This document shows positions 35,835 through 44,608 of a stretch of DNA of 64,000 nucleotides, piece after piece (the first letter of the stretch is position 1; each line of letters opens with the position of its first letter). The notes beneath the pieces are model-generated. The model was not told the DNA's origin. It made no database searches and saw only the letters and a list, made by a program, of their open reading frames with translations. The position numbers were made by a program, and so were the translations under genes. The DNA comes from Amphritea atlantica. Lineage in GTDB: Bacteria; Pseudomonadota; Gammaproteobacteria; Pseudomonadales; Balneatricaceae. Location of the stretch: the NCBI RefSeq assembly GCF_900111095.1, contig NZ_FOGB01000017.1:36045-100044 (forward strand), given 5' to 3'.

Positions 35835-37133
35835 ATGACAGACAAAACACTGCTACAGGATCTCAATGCGCGCGGACTGATCGCGCAGATGACCAGTGAA
35901 GAAGAGCTGGAACAACACCTGGCTGAAGGTTCTGTCACCCTCTATTGTGGCTTTGATCCCACCGCCGATAGCCTTCACATCGGTTCGCTGGTGCCACTGC
36001 TGGCGCTGAAACGTTTTCAGCAGGCCGGTCACAAGCCGCTGGCGCTGGTGGGTGGTGCCACCGGTCTGATCGGTGATCCGAGCTTTAAAGCTCAGGAACG
36101 CAAACTCAACGATGACAGCACCGTGGCGGGCTGGGTTGAAAAACTCAAAGGTCAGGTGAGTCAGTTTATCGACTTCGACTGTGGTGAAAACAGTGCGGAA
36201 GTGGTGAATAACCTCGACTGGACCCGGGGGATGGATATTCTCACCTTCCTGCGGGATGTGGGTAAGCATTTCTCCGTTAACCAGATGATTGCTAAAGAGT
36301 CGGTCAAACAGCGGATCGACCGGGAAGGTGAGGGGATCTCCTTTACCGAATTTACCTACATGATTCTGCAGTCATACGATTATCAGCAACTGAACGCCAG
36401 TCACGGCTGCACCCTGCAGATTGGGGGTTCTGACCAGTGGGGTAATATTACCGGTGGTACCGAGCTGACCCGACGCATGAATGGCAACAAAGCCTTTGGT
36501 CTGACCCTGCCGCTGATTACTAAGTCTGATGGTACTAAGTTTGGTAAAACTGAGTCCGGTACCATCTGGCTGTCCTCTGCAAAAACATCGCCTTACGCCT
36601 TCTACCAATTCTGGCTGCAGACTAATGACGCTGATGTGTATAACTTCCTCAGATACTTTACCTTTTTATCGATTGAAGAGATCGACGGGCTGGAAAAAGC
36701 AGATGCTGAACGTGAAGGTCGCCCTGAAGCGCAGTCTGTTCTGGCACGGGAAGTGACCCGTCTGGTACATGGTGAAGAGGGGCTGGTAGCCGCCATGCGC
36801 ATCACAGACGCCCTGTTCAGCGGCAACCTCTCTGATCTGAGTGAAGCGGATTTTGAACAGCTGCAACTGGATGGACTGCCTTCATCAAGCCTGACGGACG
36901 TTGATCTGGCAGAGACGCCCCTGACCACACTGCTGAGTGATGCAGGTCTGGCGGCTTCCGGTAAGCAGATCAAAGATGCTCTGCAGCGTAATGCGGTGAT
37001 CGTCAACGGTGCTGAGAAGGGGATGGATGACAATATGAAAGCGGCTGAACTGTTTGCCGCGGCAAACGGCACTTTCGGTCGCTTCTTCCTGGTGAAACTG
37101 GGCAAGAAAAAGCACCACCTGTTTGTGATCTGA
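35835..37133 (+). CDS. tyrS: Tyrosyl-tRNA synthetase
   Basis: Class I synthetase of 432 residues charging tRNA(Tyr). The HIGH motif is HIGSLVPL, tyrosine-binding residues are in [12 protein letters not shown] and [10 protein letters not shown], and the KMSKS loop reads [10 protein letters not shown]-terminal S4 RNA-binding domain (about 365-430) ends in [16 protein letters not shown]. The GGSDQWGN motif marks the TyrRS-I (E. coli) type. A terminator follows. Confidence 0.96.
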   Translation: MTDKTLLQDLNARGLIAQMTSEEELEQHLAEGSVTLYCGFDPTADSLHIGSLVPLLALKRFQQAGHKPLALVGGATGLIGDPSFKAQERKLNDDSTVAGWVEKLKGQVSQFIDFDCGENSAEVVNNLDWTRGMDILTFLRDVGKHFSVNQMIAKESVKQRIDREGEGISFTEFTYMILQSYDYQQLNASHGCTLQIGGSDQWGNITGGTELTRRMNGNKAFGLTLPLITKSDGTKFGKTESGTIWLSSAKTSPYAFYQFWLQTNDADVYNFLRYFTFLSIEEIDGLEKADAEREGRPEAQSVLAREVTRLVHGEEGLVAAMRITDALFSGNLSDLSEADFEQLQLDGLPSSSLTDVDLAETPLTTLLSDAGLAASGKQIKDALQRNAVIVNGAEKGMDDNMKAAELFAAANGTFGRFFLVKLGKKKHHLFVI

Positions 37134-37154
37134 TTGTTTACCTGACTACTAAAT

Positions 37155-37187
37155 AAAACGCGCTACCCGAAAGAGTCAGCGCGTTTT
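37155..37187. terminator. Bidirectional terminator, tyrS end
   Basis: Stem AAAACGCGCT / AGCGCGTTTT with a 13-base loop and an extended T-run. It lies between tyrS and the convergent 97-residue gene. Confidence 0.9.
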
Positions 37188-37200
37188 TTTATGACCAGAA

Positions 37201-37494
37201 TCAGTGCATATAGAAGTCAAAATCCTCGACGGACTCTTTTAGTGCTTGAATAGCGTGTTCATAGTGTTTGATTTGCCGCGAGACAGATAAAACCGGGAAT
37301 ATGAAAATAATGACAAATGCGTAAACCGGTAGGTAGGGAAAATTTATCATCGCGAAGAGTGTGAACGCTAATAACAGATAAGCGAACAACCGCTGGTACT
37401 TAAGACGGTTCAGGTTTTTGTTTAACCTGTCCATCTTCTCATTGTATTCACTGGCTTTGGAAAAACTCAGATCTTTCAATACAGAATGATTCAT
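37201..37494 (-). CDS. Small membrane protein at end of effector cluster
   Basis: A 97-residue protein with a charged, possibly coiled N-terminal half (SKASEYNEKMDRLNKNLNRL), two hydrophobic helices (about 35-70) and a polar C-terminus. No family recognised. It is the last gene of the leftward accessory run. Small membrane proteins beside effector genes are often immunity factors, but nothing specific shows that here. Confidence 0.6.
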   Translation of the reverse strand: MNHSVLKDLSFSKASEYNEKMDRLNKNLNRLKYQRLFAYLLLAFTLFAMINFPYLPVYAFVIIFIFPVLSVSRQIKHYEHAIQALKESVEDFDFYMH

Positions 37495-37609
37495 CGGTTA
37501 CACCTCCATGTGTTAACTACTATGACAGTCAATGCAACGCTGCTCAGGCTTGAGTGCCACCATTCGGCCTATTGATTGTATTTTCTACATTAAAGCGGAG
37601 ACACTGTTT

Positions 37610-38023
37610 TCAATAAGAAGCATCTATAACTCGTACAAGCACATAAATGATAAAGGCTGAACATATTAGAGTAATCCTCCAGTCTGACTCTTCCTCTGGT
37701 TCAATTGAGTCGTCAATTTCTTCAACTGCTTTTTCGATAGATGATAGAGTAAACAGTTCCATAGTCCCCTGACCAATGGAGTCAGGAGGCACGAAGAGAA
37801 TATTATCAGTGACTGAAACGTATATGGATGGTTCGTTGTCTCTGACAAACCTTCCTAAGCCTATCTCAGGCCCTGAATCATCGAGATGATACGGCTCCCA
37901 GTCTCCAGCTTCCACTAAGTTTATAAAGGTATCTCCTTCTTTTTTTATTGCCACGTAAAACTTTAATGTGATTTCCATTCGCCTGGCTTCTTCCATTGTA
38001 AGCCCGTCACAATCCCTGTTCAT
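37610..38023 (-). CDS. Hypothetical protein with C-terminal membrane anchor
   Basis: About 137 residues from the ATG at 38023; a TTG at 38047 and an internal ATG near 37978 are alternatives. It is acidic (SSIEKAVEEIDDSIEPEEESD) and ends in one hydrophobic helix (WRITLICSAFIIYVLVRVI), so it is probably tail-anchored with the bulk in the cytoplasm. No family recognised. AT-rich, like the other small genes here. Confidence 0.55.
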   Translation of the reverse strand: MNRDCDGLTMEEARRMEITLKFYVAIKKEGDTFINLVEAGDWEPYHLDDSGPEIGLGRFVRDNEPSIYVSVTDNILFVPPDSIGQGTMELFTLSSIEKAVEEIDDSIEPEEESDWRITLICSAFIIYVLVRVIDASY

Positions 38024-38085
38024 AATGCTTGTAGATTTCCTTTTCAATAATATTAGAAGAATAGAGTGCCAACGATTGCTTATAT

Positions 38086-39076
38086 CTATGTCATGGATGT
38101 TTGAACTCCACTGTTAAACATATCAATTTCCGGGCCCAGGGTGGGCTTAAAGTGCTGTTCGGCACGCAGTTGATTTATCGCCTCTTCAAACTCGTCATCA
38201 TCCATTGAGAACCAGTAATCGGGTTTACGATTAGTTTTAGCATCGTAGGCGGCTGTTGTGGGGTCGCGGGGCCGGGCTAGCTCCAGCTCTGGCACATCGG
38301 GCATCGGTTGGCTGGTGTCCATATAGCGCTGAATCAGGTTCCAGATCCGCTCAAACTCCTCAGGTTGCTGGCTGGAGCTGAAACCGTGCAGGGGAATACT
38401 GTCGAAGTAGCGATGATAGCGGTGCACCAGATGCAGCTGATAGCTGAGTATGCCCTGATGGCTGGGGCTGCTAACCAGATAACAGTCGAACTCCGGAAAA
38501 GGATGGCTATAGAGCTCTTTATTGTTTTTATAGCGGATGACCATGCCGGTGCTGCGGCTGAACGAAAAATGTTTGACCGCTTTCATAAACCAGGGCATGG
38601 GGAGGTAGCCGCGGCCCGAGGCTTCGAAGTAGCCCCAGATCAGGCCTGAAGGAAGAAACACATAAACGCTATATATATATAAAGTCGAGTAGTCCATTTA
38701 AATCTTCAGGGTCATCAAAATATAGATATATGGTAATGAATGGAAAAAGTGGGCCCAGGAAGACGCAAAAACCTTTCGCAAACATGGTGATGTAAAAGTA
38801 GATTAATCCCCAGCGATTAAGTGAGCCTATGGTGCACTGATTTTCATCCCAAAAAGTTTCGCCTTTATTGTCTTTGATGCGCTGTTTAATTTCTGCGGGT
38901 GTTGGCTCCTGGATCATACTGATGGGAACCGTTTCGTTGGCCCGGTTCCAGGGCAGGGGATTGCCGCCCTGCAGTAGTTTAATCAGCGAGCCCTGTTCCG
39001 GGCGTGGTTTCTGCCTGGAGTAGCGCTCGCTGTTCCAGGCCGTGCTGCTATAGGGCGTTATCTGTTGGAAGTCCAT
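38086..39076 (-). pseudogene. Frameshifted paralogue of the 330-residue membrane protein (possible phase-variable gene)
   Basis: Two overlapping frames (38669-39076, 135 residues; 38086-38697, 203 residues) together match the whole of the intact neighbour at 39114-40106, about 80-90 percent identical outside the variable central helices. The break is in a (TA)6 tract at 38670-38681. One more TA unit would join them as DFIYIYSVYVF, exactly parallel to AIYIYSIYVF in the neighbour. It could be a decayed copy, a reversible on/off switch, or a sequencing error. The downstream frame has no good ribosome site, so the C-terminal part is probably not made in this state. Confidence 0.7.
38670..38681. 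repeat. (TA)6 dinucleotide tract at the frameshift
   Basis: Six TA units inside the coding region of the broken paralogue. The intact paralogue has the same kind of tract at 39689-39701, (TA)6 plus T, in frame. A 2-base slip here switches between the open and the interrupted frame. Confidence 0.85.
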
Positions 39077-39113
39077 TTCTATCTATTCAGTCCGTTAGTG
39101 TGCTCAGGCGTTA

Positions 39114-40106
39114 TCAGGCTTGTATGCCGCCATTAAACAGATCGATCTCCGGGCCCATACTAGGCATAAAACGTTGCTCGGCGCGTAGTTGATTGATTGC
39201 CTCTTCAAACTCGTCATCATCCATTGAGAACCAGTAATCGGGTTTACGGTTGGTTTTAGCATCGTAGGCGGCTGTTGTGGGGTCGCGGGGCCGGGCGGGT
39301 TCCAGTTCCGGGATATCGGGCATCGGCTGGCTGGTGTCCATATAGCGCTGAATCAGGTTCCAGATCCGCTCAAACTCGTCCGGTTGCTGGCTGGTGCTGA
39401 AACCGTGCAGGGGAATACTGTCAAAGTAACGGTGATAGCGATGTATCAGATGCAGCTGATAGCTGAGTATACCCTGATGGCTGGGGCTGCTAACCAGATA
39501 ACAGTCGAACTCCGGGAAGGGGTGACTGTAGAGCTCTTTGTTGTTTTTGTAGCGGGTGACCATGCCAGTACTACGGCTGAAGGTGAAATGTTTGACGGCT
39601 TTCATAAACCAGGGCATGGGGAGGTAGCCGCGGCCAGAGGCTTCGAAGTAGCCCCAGATTAGGCCTGAAGGAAGGAACACGTAAATGCTATATATATATA
39701 TGGCCCCAGCTATTTTTGTAAAGCCCCAGCCGTCAAAAACAGCAAAAGAAAGTAATACAGCAATAAACACAGGTAGTAATATGGTACATATTCCTTTGGC
39801 TATAGCAGTAAGATAAAAGTAGATTAATCCATATTTATTCAGTGACCCAGCACTATGCTGGTTCTCATCCCAGTGGGTTTCGCCTTTATTGTCTTTGATG
39901 CGCTGCTTGATCTCGGTTGGGGTGGGTTCCTCAATCATACTGACGGGAACGGTTTCGTTGGCCCGGCTCCAGGGCAGTGGATCGCCTCCCTGCAGAAGCT
40001 TTGTAAGGGCTCCCTGTTCCGGCCGGGGTTTCTGGTTGCGGTAGCTCTGGCTGTTCCAGGCGGTATCTCTATAGCGACTCTGTGGTGTTTCTGCTCTATT
40101 CATCAT
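39114..40106 (-). CDS. Membrane protein next to effector; candidate immunity/accessory protein (DUF6708-like)
   Basis: A 330-residue protein. Residues 1-95 are polar (RPEQGALTKLLQGGDPLPWSR), two hydrophobic segments follow (about 95-155), then a soluble domain (SRSTGMVTRYKNNKELYSHP, YHRYFDSIPLHGF, FERIWNLIQRYMD). It recalls DUF6708-type proteins that occur beside type VI effectors, but I am not certain of the family. It begins 8 bases after the large effector-like gene with AGGATAA upstream, so it is translationally linked. Tandem duplication with the next gene is typical of immunity genes. Confidence 0.6.
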   Translation of the reverse strand: MMNRAETPQSRYRDTAWNSQSYRNQKPRPEQGALTKLLQGGDPLPWSRANETVPVSMIEEPTPTEIKQRIKDNKGETHWDENQHSAGSLNKYGLIYFYLTAIAKGICTILLPVFIAVLLSFAVFDGWGFTKIAGAIYIYSIYVFLPSGLIWGYFEASGRGYLPMPWFMKAVKHFTFSRSTGMVTRYKNNKELYSHPFPEFDCYLVSSPSHQGILSYQLHLIHRYHRYFDSIPLHGFSTSQQPDEFERIWNLIQRYMDTSQPMPDIPELEPARPRDPTTAAYDAKTNRKPDYWFSMDDDEFEEAINQLRAEQRFMPSMGPEIDLFNGGIQA

Positions 40107-40114
40107 TTATCCTG

Positions 40115-43100
40115 TTACTGTTCCCAGCCAAACTCATTGGCCCACCAGTATTCTCCTTTTGTAAAGTTCGGGGTGCTAGTAGGGCTGCCAGCCTCTTCCT
40201 CTTTGCTTAACGGTGGGGTGGGAAAGGTATGTTCGCCGATCTGTAACTGGGCCCGGGTATGGAAATGGGCGTTGTAGTCATAGATATAGGTACTGCCTTG
40301 CCACACTTTGTATTCGGCATCTGAGCGAGGGATTGATTTTCTGTAACAGTAAAAATAAATAAAACCGTTATCTACTTTGTGTTTATAGATGGATTGTGCA
40401 TCCTGATGCTCTATCTTTTCAGCGGTGAAAATTGGTTTTTTTCGGCCGTTACGTGTGACTTTTACGGTGCTCTTTAATACTGCCTGTCGGGCATGGAAGC
40501 GCAGTGCTTGCTGATCTGGATTGCTCAGGCCAAACAGATTGCTGGTGACCCAGACGCCGTGAGTGACTCCAAGATTTTCCAGATGCAGGTGTAGTTTAGT
40601 GGGCAGTTCGATCTGCTGTATCGGGTAGGTTTTAATCCGCAGATTCATAATCAGGTTGATAAAGTGCTGCCAGGCTTTGTCCTGCTTTTGCAGATACTTA
40701 TAGTCGCCGGTCCGGTCGGGACTTGCGCCAAAAGGGCCGTTTTTAAGCCAGGTCTCCATCGGACTGTCTTTAAACAGCATGTAGAGGCCGTAACCTGCCA
40801 GGGCAATGGTCAAACCTATCCAGCCTAGTGGACCCAGGAGAGATGTGGTGGGGTAAAGACCAGCAAAGGTCGAAACAGCGGTCCCTGTGGCGACCATTGC
40901 CATAGCGAATGCAGCATCATTGTCCTGGGCTGCTATTAGCAGGCTGGTATCCCATACAGCGACTGCTGTGGTAAGCGCGCCACCGATGACTCCGGCTATC
41001 AGTAAGCGGGACATAGTAGCGGTGAGCTGGAGATTCATAGAGGGGAACGATAGGAAACGAACAATTCCGGCTGGTAACTTAATAACTGTTTTAGTTGAAT
41101 AAGCAGCTACACGGCCAGCTTCTTGCGTCAGAAAATTCGAGGCATTTACTATAGCAACTCCTAAGTCCAAGACTGCGCTTGTTCGTGAAGTCAATTTATA
41201 GTAGTCACTATGTTTTTCATCAAATCCAGCCGAAGTTCTCTGTAGGTTCATAATTTCCAACACCACAATAAAATAGGGCATGCCTAACCGGTAGTAGGCT
41301 TTAGCTGCAATCTTTTCCCCTTTGCTTTGGGGTTTTATTTCGTTGCCCAGATCCGCTTCTTGGGCTAACTGTTCGACCTTCATCTGGGTGATAAGGTTAT
41401 CCTCGGGTACCATCAGTACTCTAAGGTCGGCTTTGCTGCGGGCAGTGGCGCCCTGTCTTAGCTCGGTGCCTTTGAGGCTGCGCTTGTTGGTGGAGGCCAG
41501 CAGTCTGCCGTTGCTTTCCTGAAGTATGCCAGTGCGCTTTGAGGTGGTTTTTTGACGCTGCCCTTCGGTGAGACCGAAATGCAGCCCGGCTTTTTTACTG
41601 TGTACCCCCACCACATAGGCGCCCGCAATCGATTCGCCGGAGGTGGGAATAAAGGTGGCTTGCCCGAAACTGTCCGGCGCTATCAGTTTGCCCAGACGGA
41701 TATTGTCGAGGTAGGCGGCCTTGAATTCGATAGTTTCTACAAGCTGGCTCAGGCTGGCGCGGGCGCTGGCTTTGTTCTGCAGCGCCAGCATAGCGGTAAA
41801 GAAACCACTCAGGACTCCGTCGGCGGTATTGAGGATACGGCGGCTGCCGGCAAATCCATCTTCATTATTTTCGGCCAGTAGCGTCGCGTGTTCCATTATT
41901 TCGATATTGTCGCTGAGTAGCAGGTTATCACCTGCCCAACGGGCGATGTTTTCCGTGGTTGCCAGGCCACTGCCGTCGTTCACTGGCACGGGTGCGGTGT
42001 AGGCGGTGTCCAGCGGCACCTGATCGGCAGGGGGGTAGAGCAGGGCATGCAGCGGATGGCTGGTGCCCCGGGTGTAGAAGTTGGATATGATATCGTGACC
42101 GGGCCAGTCTGTTGTTTGCGTTTTATCCTGTAATGGATCAATGGCGGCTAAATTCTGACTGAGAGCCTGCATGGCGTTGCCGACAATGACGTAGGCCCCG
42201 GGGGCGCCGCAATCGAGACTGGTTATATCCCGGATGACGGCTGCCGTGGCTGGATTATCCAGTGTTTGCCCGAGGGCTTGTTGAAACAACGCCATATCCT
42301 CTCGGCAGCGACGACGTTCAATGCTGCGCAGTGTGCGCTGGAATACCCCGATAGGGCTGTAGTTAAAGCTGTCCAGGTGCTTGTGGTTGGGGTTTTCCTG
42401 GCCGTTGGGCAGTTTGTCTGGCACCACAAAGCGTTGCACCAGCTCGGCATTTTGAAAATATTTCTGCTGGCCCGCATCTTCCAGTATATGAAACAGGCAG
42501 GCGCTGGTCTGCATCGCCATCTGAGTATGGTGGCGAAGTTCGAATAGCGGGTCGGGCAACACCATGAGTTTGAGTTGCCGGGCTTTGGCATCGGCCAGAT
42601 AATCGATCGAGCTGTGAGCCTGCCAGAGGCTGTCCTCCTGGCTGGCGTTATTCATTTTCCGGTTGTACTGGGTTGCACGGGCGCCATATTCCAGCCGTTG
42701 GTGAGTGCTATTCTCCAGTGTTGATAGCAGGCTGTTGCTGTTATTGCGCAGCGAATCGACTTCGAAGCTTAGGCCGTCGTAAAGATAACGCAGATGGTTG
42801 CCACTGAGGTCTTGATTATAGCGACTGGGGTCGGCCAGCTTGTGTTCAATCTCCGGTTCGCGCAGGCGCATCGTTTTGAAGGTGGTGTTCAGTTTTTCTC
42901 CCAGCACATTAATGCTGCGGTGAGTAATCAGGCTGGTACGTTGTTGCAGGATCGTTTGATTATCGGGGTGTTCGAGAAAGTTGAGGTAGGCAGCGCTCCA
43001 CTGAACTTCCGAATATGCGATATGCAAGCGTTGAGGGCTGCCATTGGCTTTGGTGGGCAGCCAGATATCTTTGAGTGGTTTGCCGACGGCTTTGCGAGGG

Positions 43101-43639
43101 CCTTTTTTGAACGGTTTGTCAAAGCCTTCCCGGTGGCGATAAAGATGGGTGTCACGAAACTCTGCGCCGCTGTCTTCTCTGTTTTTTATCTCGATCTCTC
43201 GCCACAGCTGATTGCCCTGAAAAATATAGATATAGCCATTACGTACGGGCGCCATATATTGCTCTGGGTACTGTTGTGGCTGATAACTGGGTAGCAGCGT
43301 GAGGGGAACGACCGCTTGCAGATGATAATTCTGTTCGTAATTTTCATCCCGATATTGATATTCCTGTTTGTCGACCGCTTTGAATAATGGCAGTTTGATT
43401 GGCCCGCCTTCGTCGCATTCGATGCTGAGCCAGACGTTGCGTTTTTCGGTTTCAGGTGTCCAGTCCCAGCTAAAAATACTATAGCCTGATTGTTCCATCC
43501 GTTGCTGTTTGGCTTCGATGTATTCCTGCTGCACCTGATCATCGCTGCTATAGAATTGAAATGTCTGCGTTGAGCTGTGATGGGTGCCATTGACGCTGAT
43601 GAAAAAGTAGTTGTCAAAACAGGCGGTTTTTGGACGTGA
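40115..43639 (-). CDS. Large putative type VI secretion effector with membrane-inserting C-terminal region
   Basis: A protein of 1174 residues from the ATG at 43639, which follows AAAGGAA; an ATG 11 codons upstream lacks a ribosome site. The N-terminal 200 residues contain PVRNGYIYIFQGNQLWREI, a pattern seen in VasX/MIX-like effector N-termini. The middle is a long helical region without a known domain. Residues of about 850-980 hold several hydrophobic, Ala/Gly-rich helices (LLIAGVIGGALTTAVAVW, GPLGWIGLTIALAGYGLYML) suggesting pore formation. The last 190 are soluble. No signal peptide. Adjacent membrane proteins fit immunity roles. Family assignment is by resemblance only. Confidence 0.55.
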   Translation of the reverse strand, partial: SRPKTACFDNYFFISVNGTHHSSTQTFQFYSSDDQVQQEYIEAKQQRMEQSGYSIFSWDWTPETEKRNVWLSIECDEGGPIKLPLFKAVDKQEYQYRDENYEQNYHLQAVVPLTLLPSYQPQQYPEQYMAPVRNGYIYIFQGNQLWREIEIKNREDSGAEFRDTHLYRHREGFDKPFKKGPRKAVGKPLKDIWLPTKANGSPQRLHIAYSEVQWSAAYLNFLEHPDNQTILQQRTSLITHRSINVLGEKLNTTFKTMRLREPEIEHKLADPSRYNQDLSGNHLRYLYDGLSFEVDSLRNNSNSLLSTLENSTHQRLEYGARATQYNRKMNNASQEDSLWQAHSSIDYLADAKARQLKLMVLPDPLFELRHHTQMAMQTSACLFHILEDAGQQKYFQNAELVQRFVVPDKLPNGQENPNHKHLDSFNYSPIGVFQRTLRSIERRRCREDMALFQQALGQTLDNPATAAVIRDITSLDCGAPGAYVIVGNAMQALSQNLAAIDPLQDKTQTTDWPGHDIISNFYTRGTSHPLHALLYPPADQVPLDTAYTAPVPVNDGSGLATTENIARWAGDNLLLSDNIEIMEHATLLAENNEDGFAGSRRILNTADGVLSGFFTAMLALQNKASARASLSQLVETIEFKAAYLDNIRLGKLIAPDSFGQATFIPTSGESIAGAYVVGVHSKKAGLHFGLTEGQRQKTTSKRTGILQESNGRLLASTNKRSLKGTELRQGATARSKADLRVLMVPEDNLITQMKVEQLAQEADLGNEIKPQSKGEKIAAKAYYRLGMPYFIVVLEIMNLQRTSAGFDEKHSDYYKLTSRTSAVLDLGVAIVNASNFLTQEAGRVAAYSTKTVIKLPAGIVRFLSFPSMNLQLTATMSRLLIAGVIGGALTTAVAVWDTSLLIAAQDNDAAFAMAMVATGTAVSTFAGLYPTTSLLGPLGWIGLTIALAGYGLYMLFKDSPMETWLKNGPFGASPDRTGDYKYLQKQDKAWQHFINLIMNLRIKTYPIQQIELPTKLHLHLENLGVTHGVWVTSNLFGLSNPDQQALRFHARQAVLKSTVKVTRNGRKKPIFTAEKIEHQDAQSIYKHKVDNGFIYFYCYRKSIPRSDAEYKVWQGSTYIYDYNAHFHTRAQLQIGEHTFPTPPLSKEEEAGSPTSTPNFTKGEYWWANEFGWEQ

Positions 43640-43812
43640 CATCTGAATTATTCCTTTAATTCCCGGGGTCATGAATTGTGAGTGCCGTGCTGGATGAAAC
43701 GGAGGTGTGGCACTATTGGCTATTGGTATGTGGCTTCACTGCCTTAGATGTGGGGAGTTTAAGTTATACCGTCAGTTATGTTAAGGGGGGGGCTGCTTTT
43801 TGAGGAAAAGGC

Positions 43813-43828
43813 AGGCCCTTTCGGGCCT
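43813..43828 (-). terminator. Hairpin between small gene and effector gene
   Basis: AGGCCC / GGGCCT stem with a 4-base loop, followed on the minus strand by GCCTTTTCC. It is a likely terminator of the 88-residue gene, so the effector run would have its own promoter in 43640-43812. An eight-G tract lies at 43785-43792 in that interval. Confidence 0.55.
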
Positions 43829-43863
43829 CTGTTATTGGTTTAAGATGTGACTGGTACGGCCTT

Positions 43864-43937
43864 CTTAATACAGCGCGCTCTTTATACAAAGCTCTTAATA
43901 CAACACTTGTAATACAAAGCTTTTAATACAAAGCTTT
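43864..43937. repeat. Degenerate tandem repeat, about 15-bp unit, spanning a stop codon
   Basis: About five imperfect copies of a unit like TTAATACAAAGCTT lie end to end. The rightmost copy encodes the last residues (KALY) and stop of the 88-residue protein on the minus strand; the others follow the stop. Confidence 0.75.
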
Positions 43938-44189
43938 CTCGTCCCGTACCAGATCTTTCAGCATCTCCAGAAACAGGGTGTCTGCCTCGCTGTGTTCTGC
44001 GGGGATCTTAATGCTGGTGGTGGCGGACAGCTCATCCGCTATTTTTACGTTGGCGTGCTTATCGTCTATATATTTGCGGGTGATCTCCAGTGCCGTTTCA
44101 CAGATGCTGGGTTCAACCATTATCTTGCGCAATACCAGTACAAACTCATTGAGTGCGCGTTCCTTGTTTTTAATTTCCGCAGTGCTCAT
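43923..44189 (-). CDS. Small hypothetical protein upstream of effector gene
   Basis: An 88-residue, mostly helical, charged protein (KNKERALNEFVLVLRKIM at the start, EADTLFLEMLKDLVRDEKALY at the end), with no membrane segment. Not recognised. It lies before the large effector-like gene on the same strand but is separated by about 280 bases and a hairpin. A chaperone or adaptor role would be guesswork. Confidence 0.6.
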   Translation of the reverse strand: MSTAEIKNKERALNEFVLVLRKIMVEPSICETALEITRKYIDDKHANVKIADELSATTSIKIPAEHSEADTLFLEMLKDLVRDEKALY

Positions 44190-44608
44190 GCAACGATCTC
44201 CGACTCAAAAAATGATAAATGCTTTTTCACCACTATAGCACTCTCCTCCATCGCTCTGCAGCTATCCGTTTCAGCATCTGAAAAATATAGTATTTATCAT
44301 GGATGATCTCTTGATCAATTCCTGTACTGCTGGCAGAATGGCGGCACAATTTAGTTGTTTCTGCGCTAAGTAGGTCACCCCGAAGCAGAAACCTGATAAG
44401 CACACCCAGCTTATTTTCCCGGGTTTACAGTGTGTACCCACACTTAATCACCGGATGAAGAGTTGCTTTTGCCTTTCTCTGACCGTACCGGTCATCTTCG
44501 CAAAAGCCTGCTGGTTGATGTTATTACACACCAGTAGGCGCGTCATAACATCCTCCAGTATCAGAATTTTTATACATGCTTTGATGCGTGTAATTTGAGG
44601 ATACTATT
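44190..44608 (+). promoter_or_regulatory. ilvIH promoter and structured leader
   Basis: 419 bases without a firm gene. At 44465-44507 a two-part stem (GCTTTTGC / GCAAAAGC enclosing GACCG-TAC-CGGTC) could form in the mRNA leader. A 48-codon frame (44455-44598) runs through it and ends 10 bases before ilvI. It has scattered Leu, Ile and Val but no clear block of regulatory codons, and no T-run follows the hairpin. Control by Lrp or attenuation is open. Confidence 0.45.

Noticed and set aside
39689..39701. TA tract in the intact paralogue as evidence of current switching there
   Set aside because: The frame is open at the present length; variation is possible but not indicated by the sequence.
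37201..44189. Insertion sequence or prophage origin for the effector block
   Set aside because: No transposase, integrase, terminal repeats or phage structural genes are present.
44455..44598. Leader peptide for ilvIH attenuation
   Set aside because: Branched-chain codons are scattered, the start lacks a ribosome site and no terminator follows; kept only as part of the leader description.
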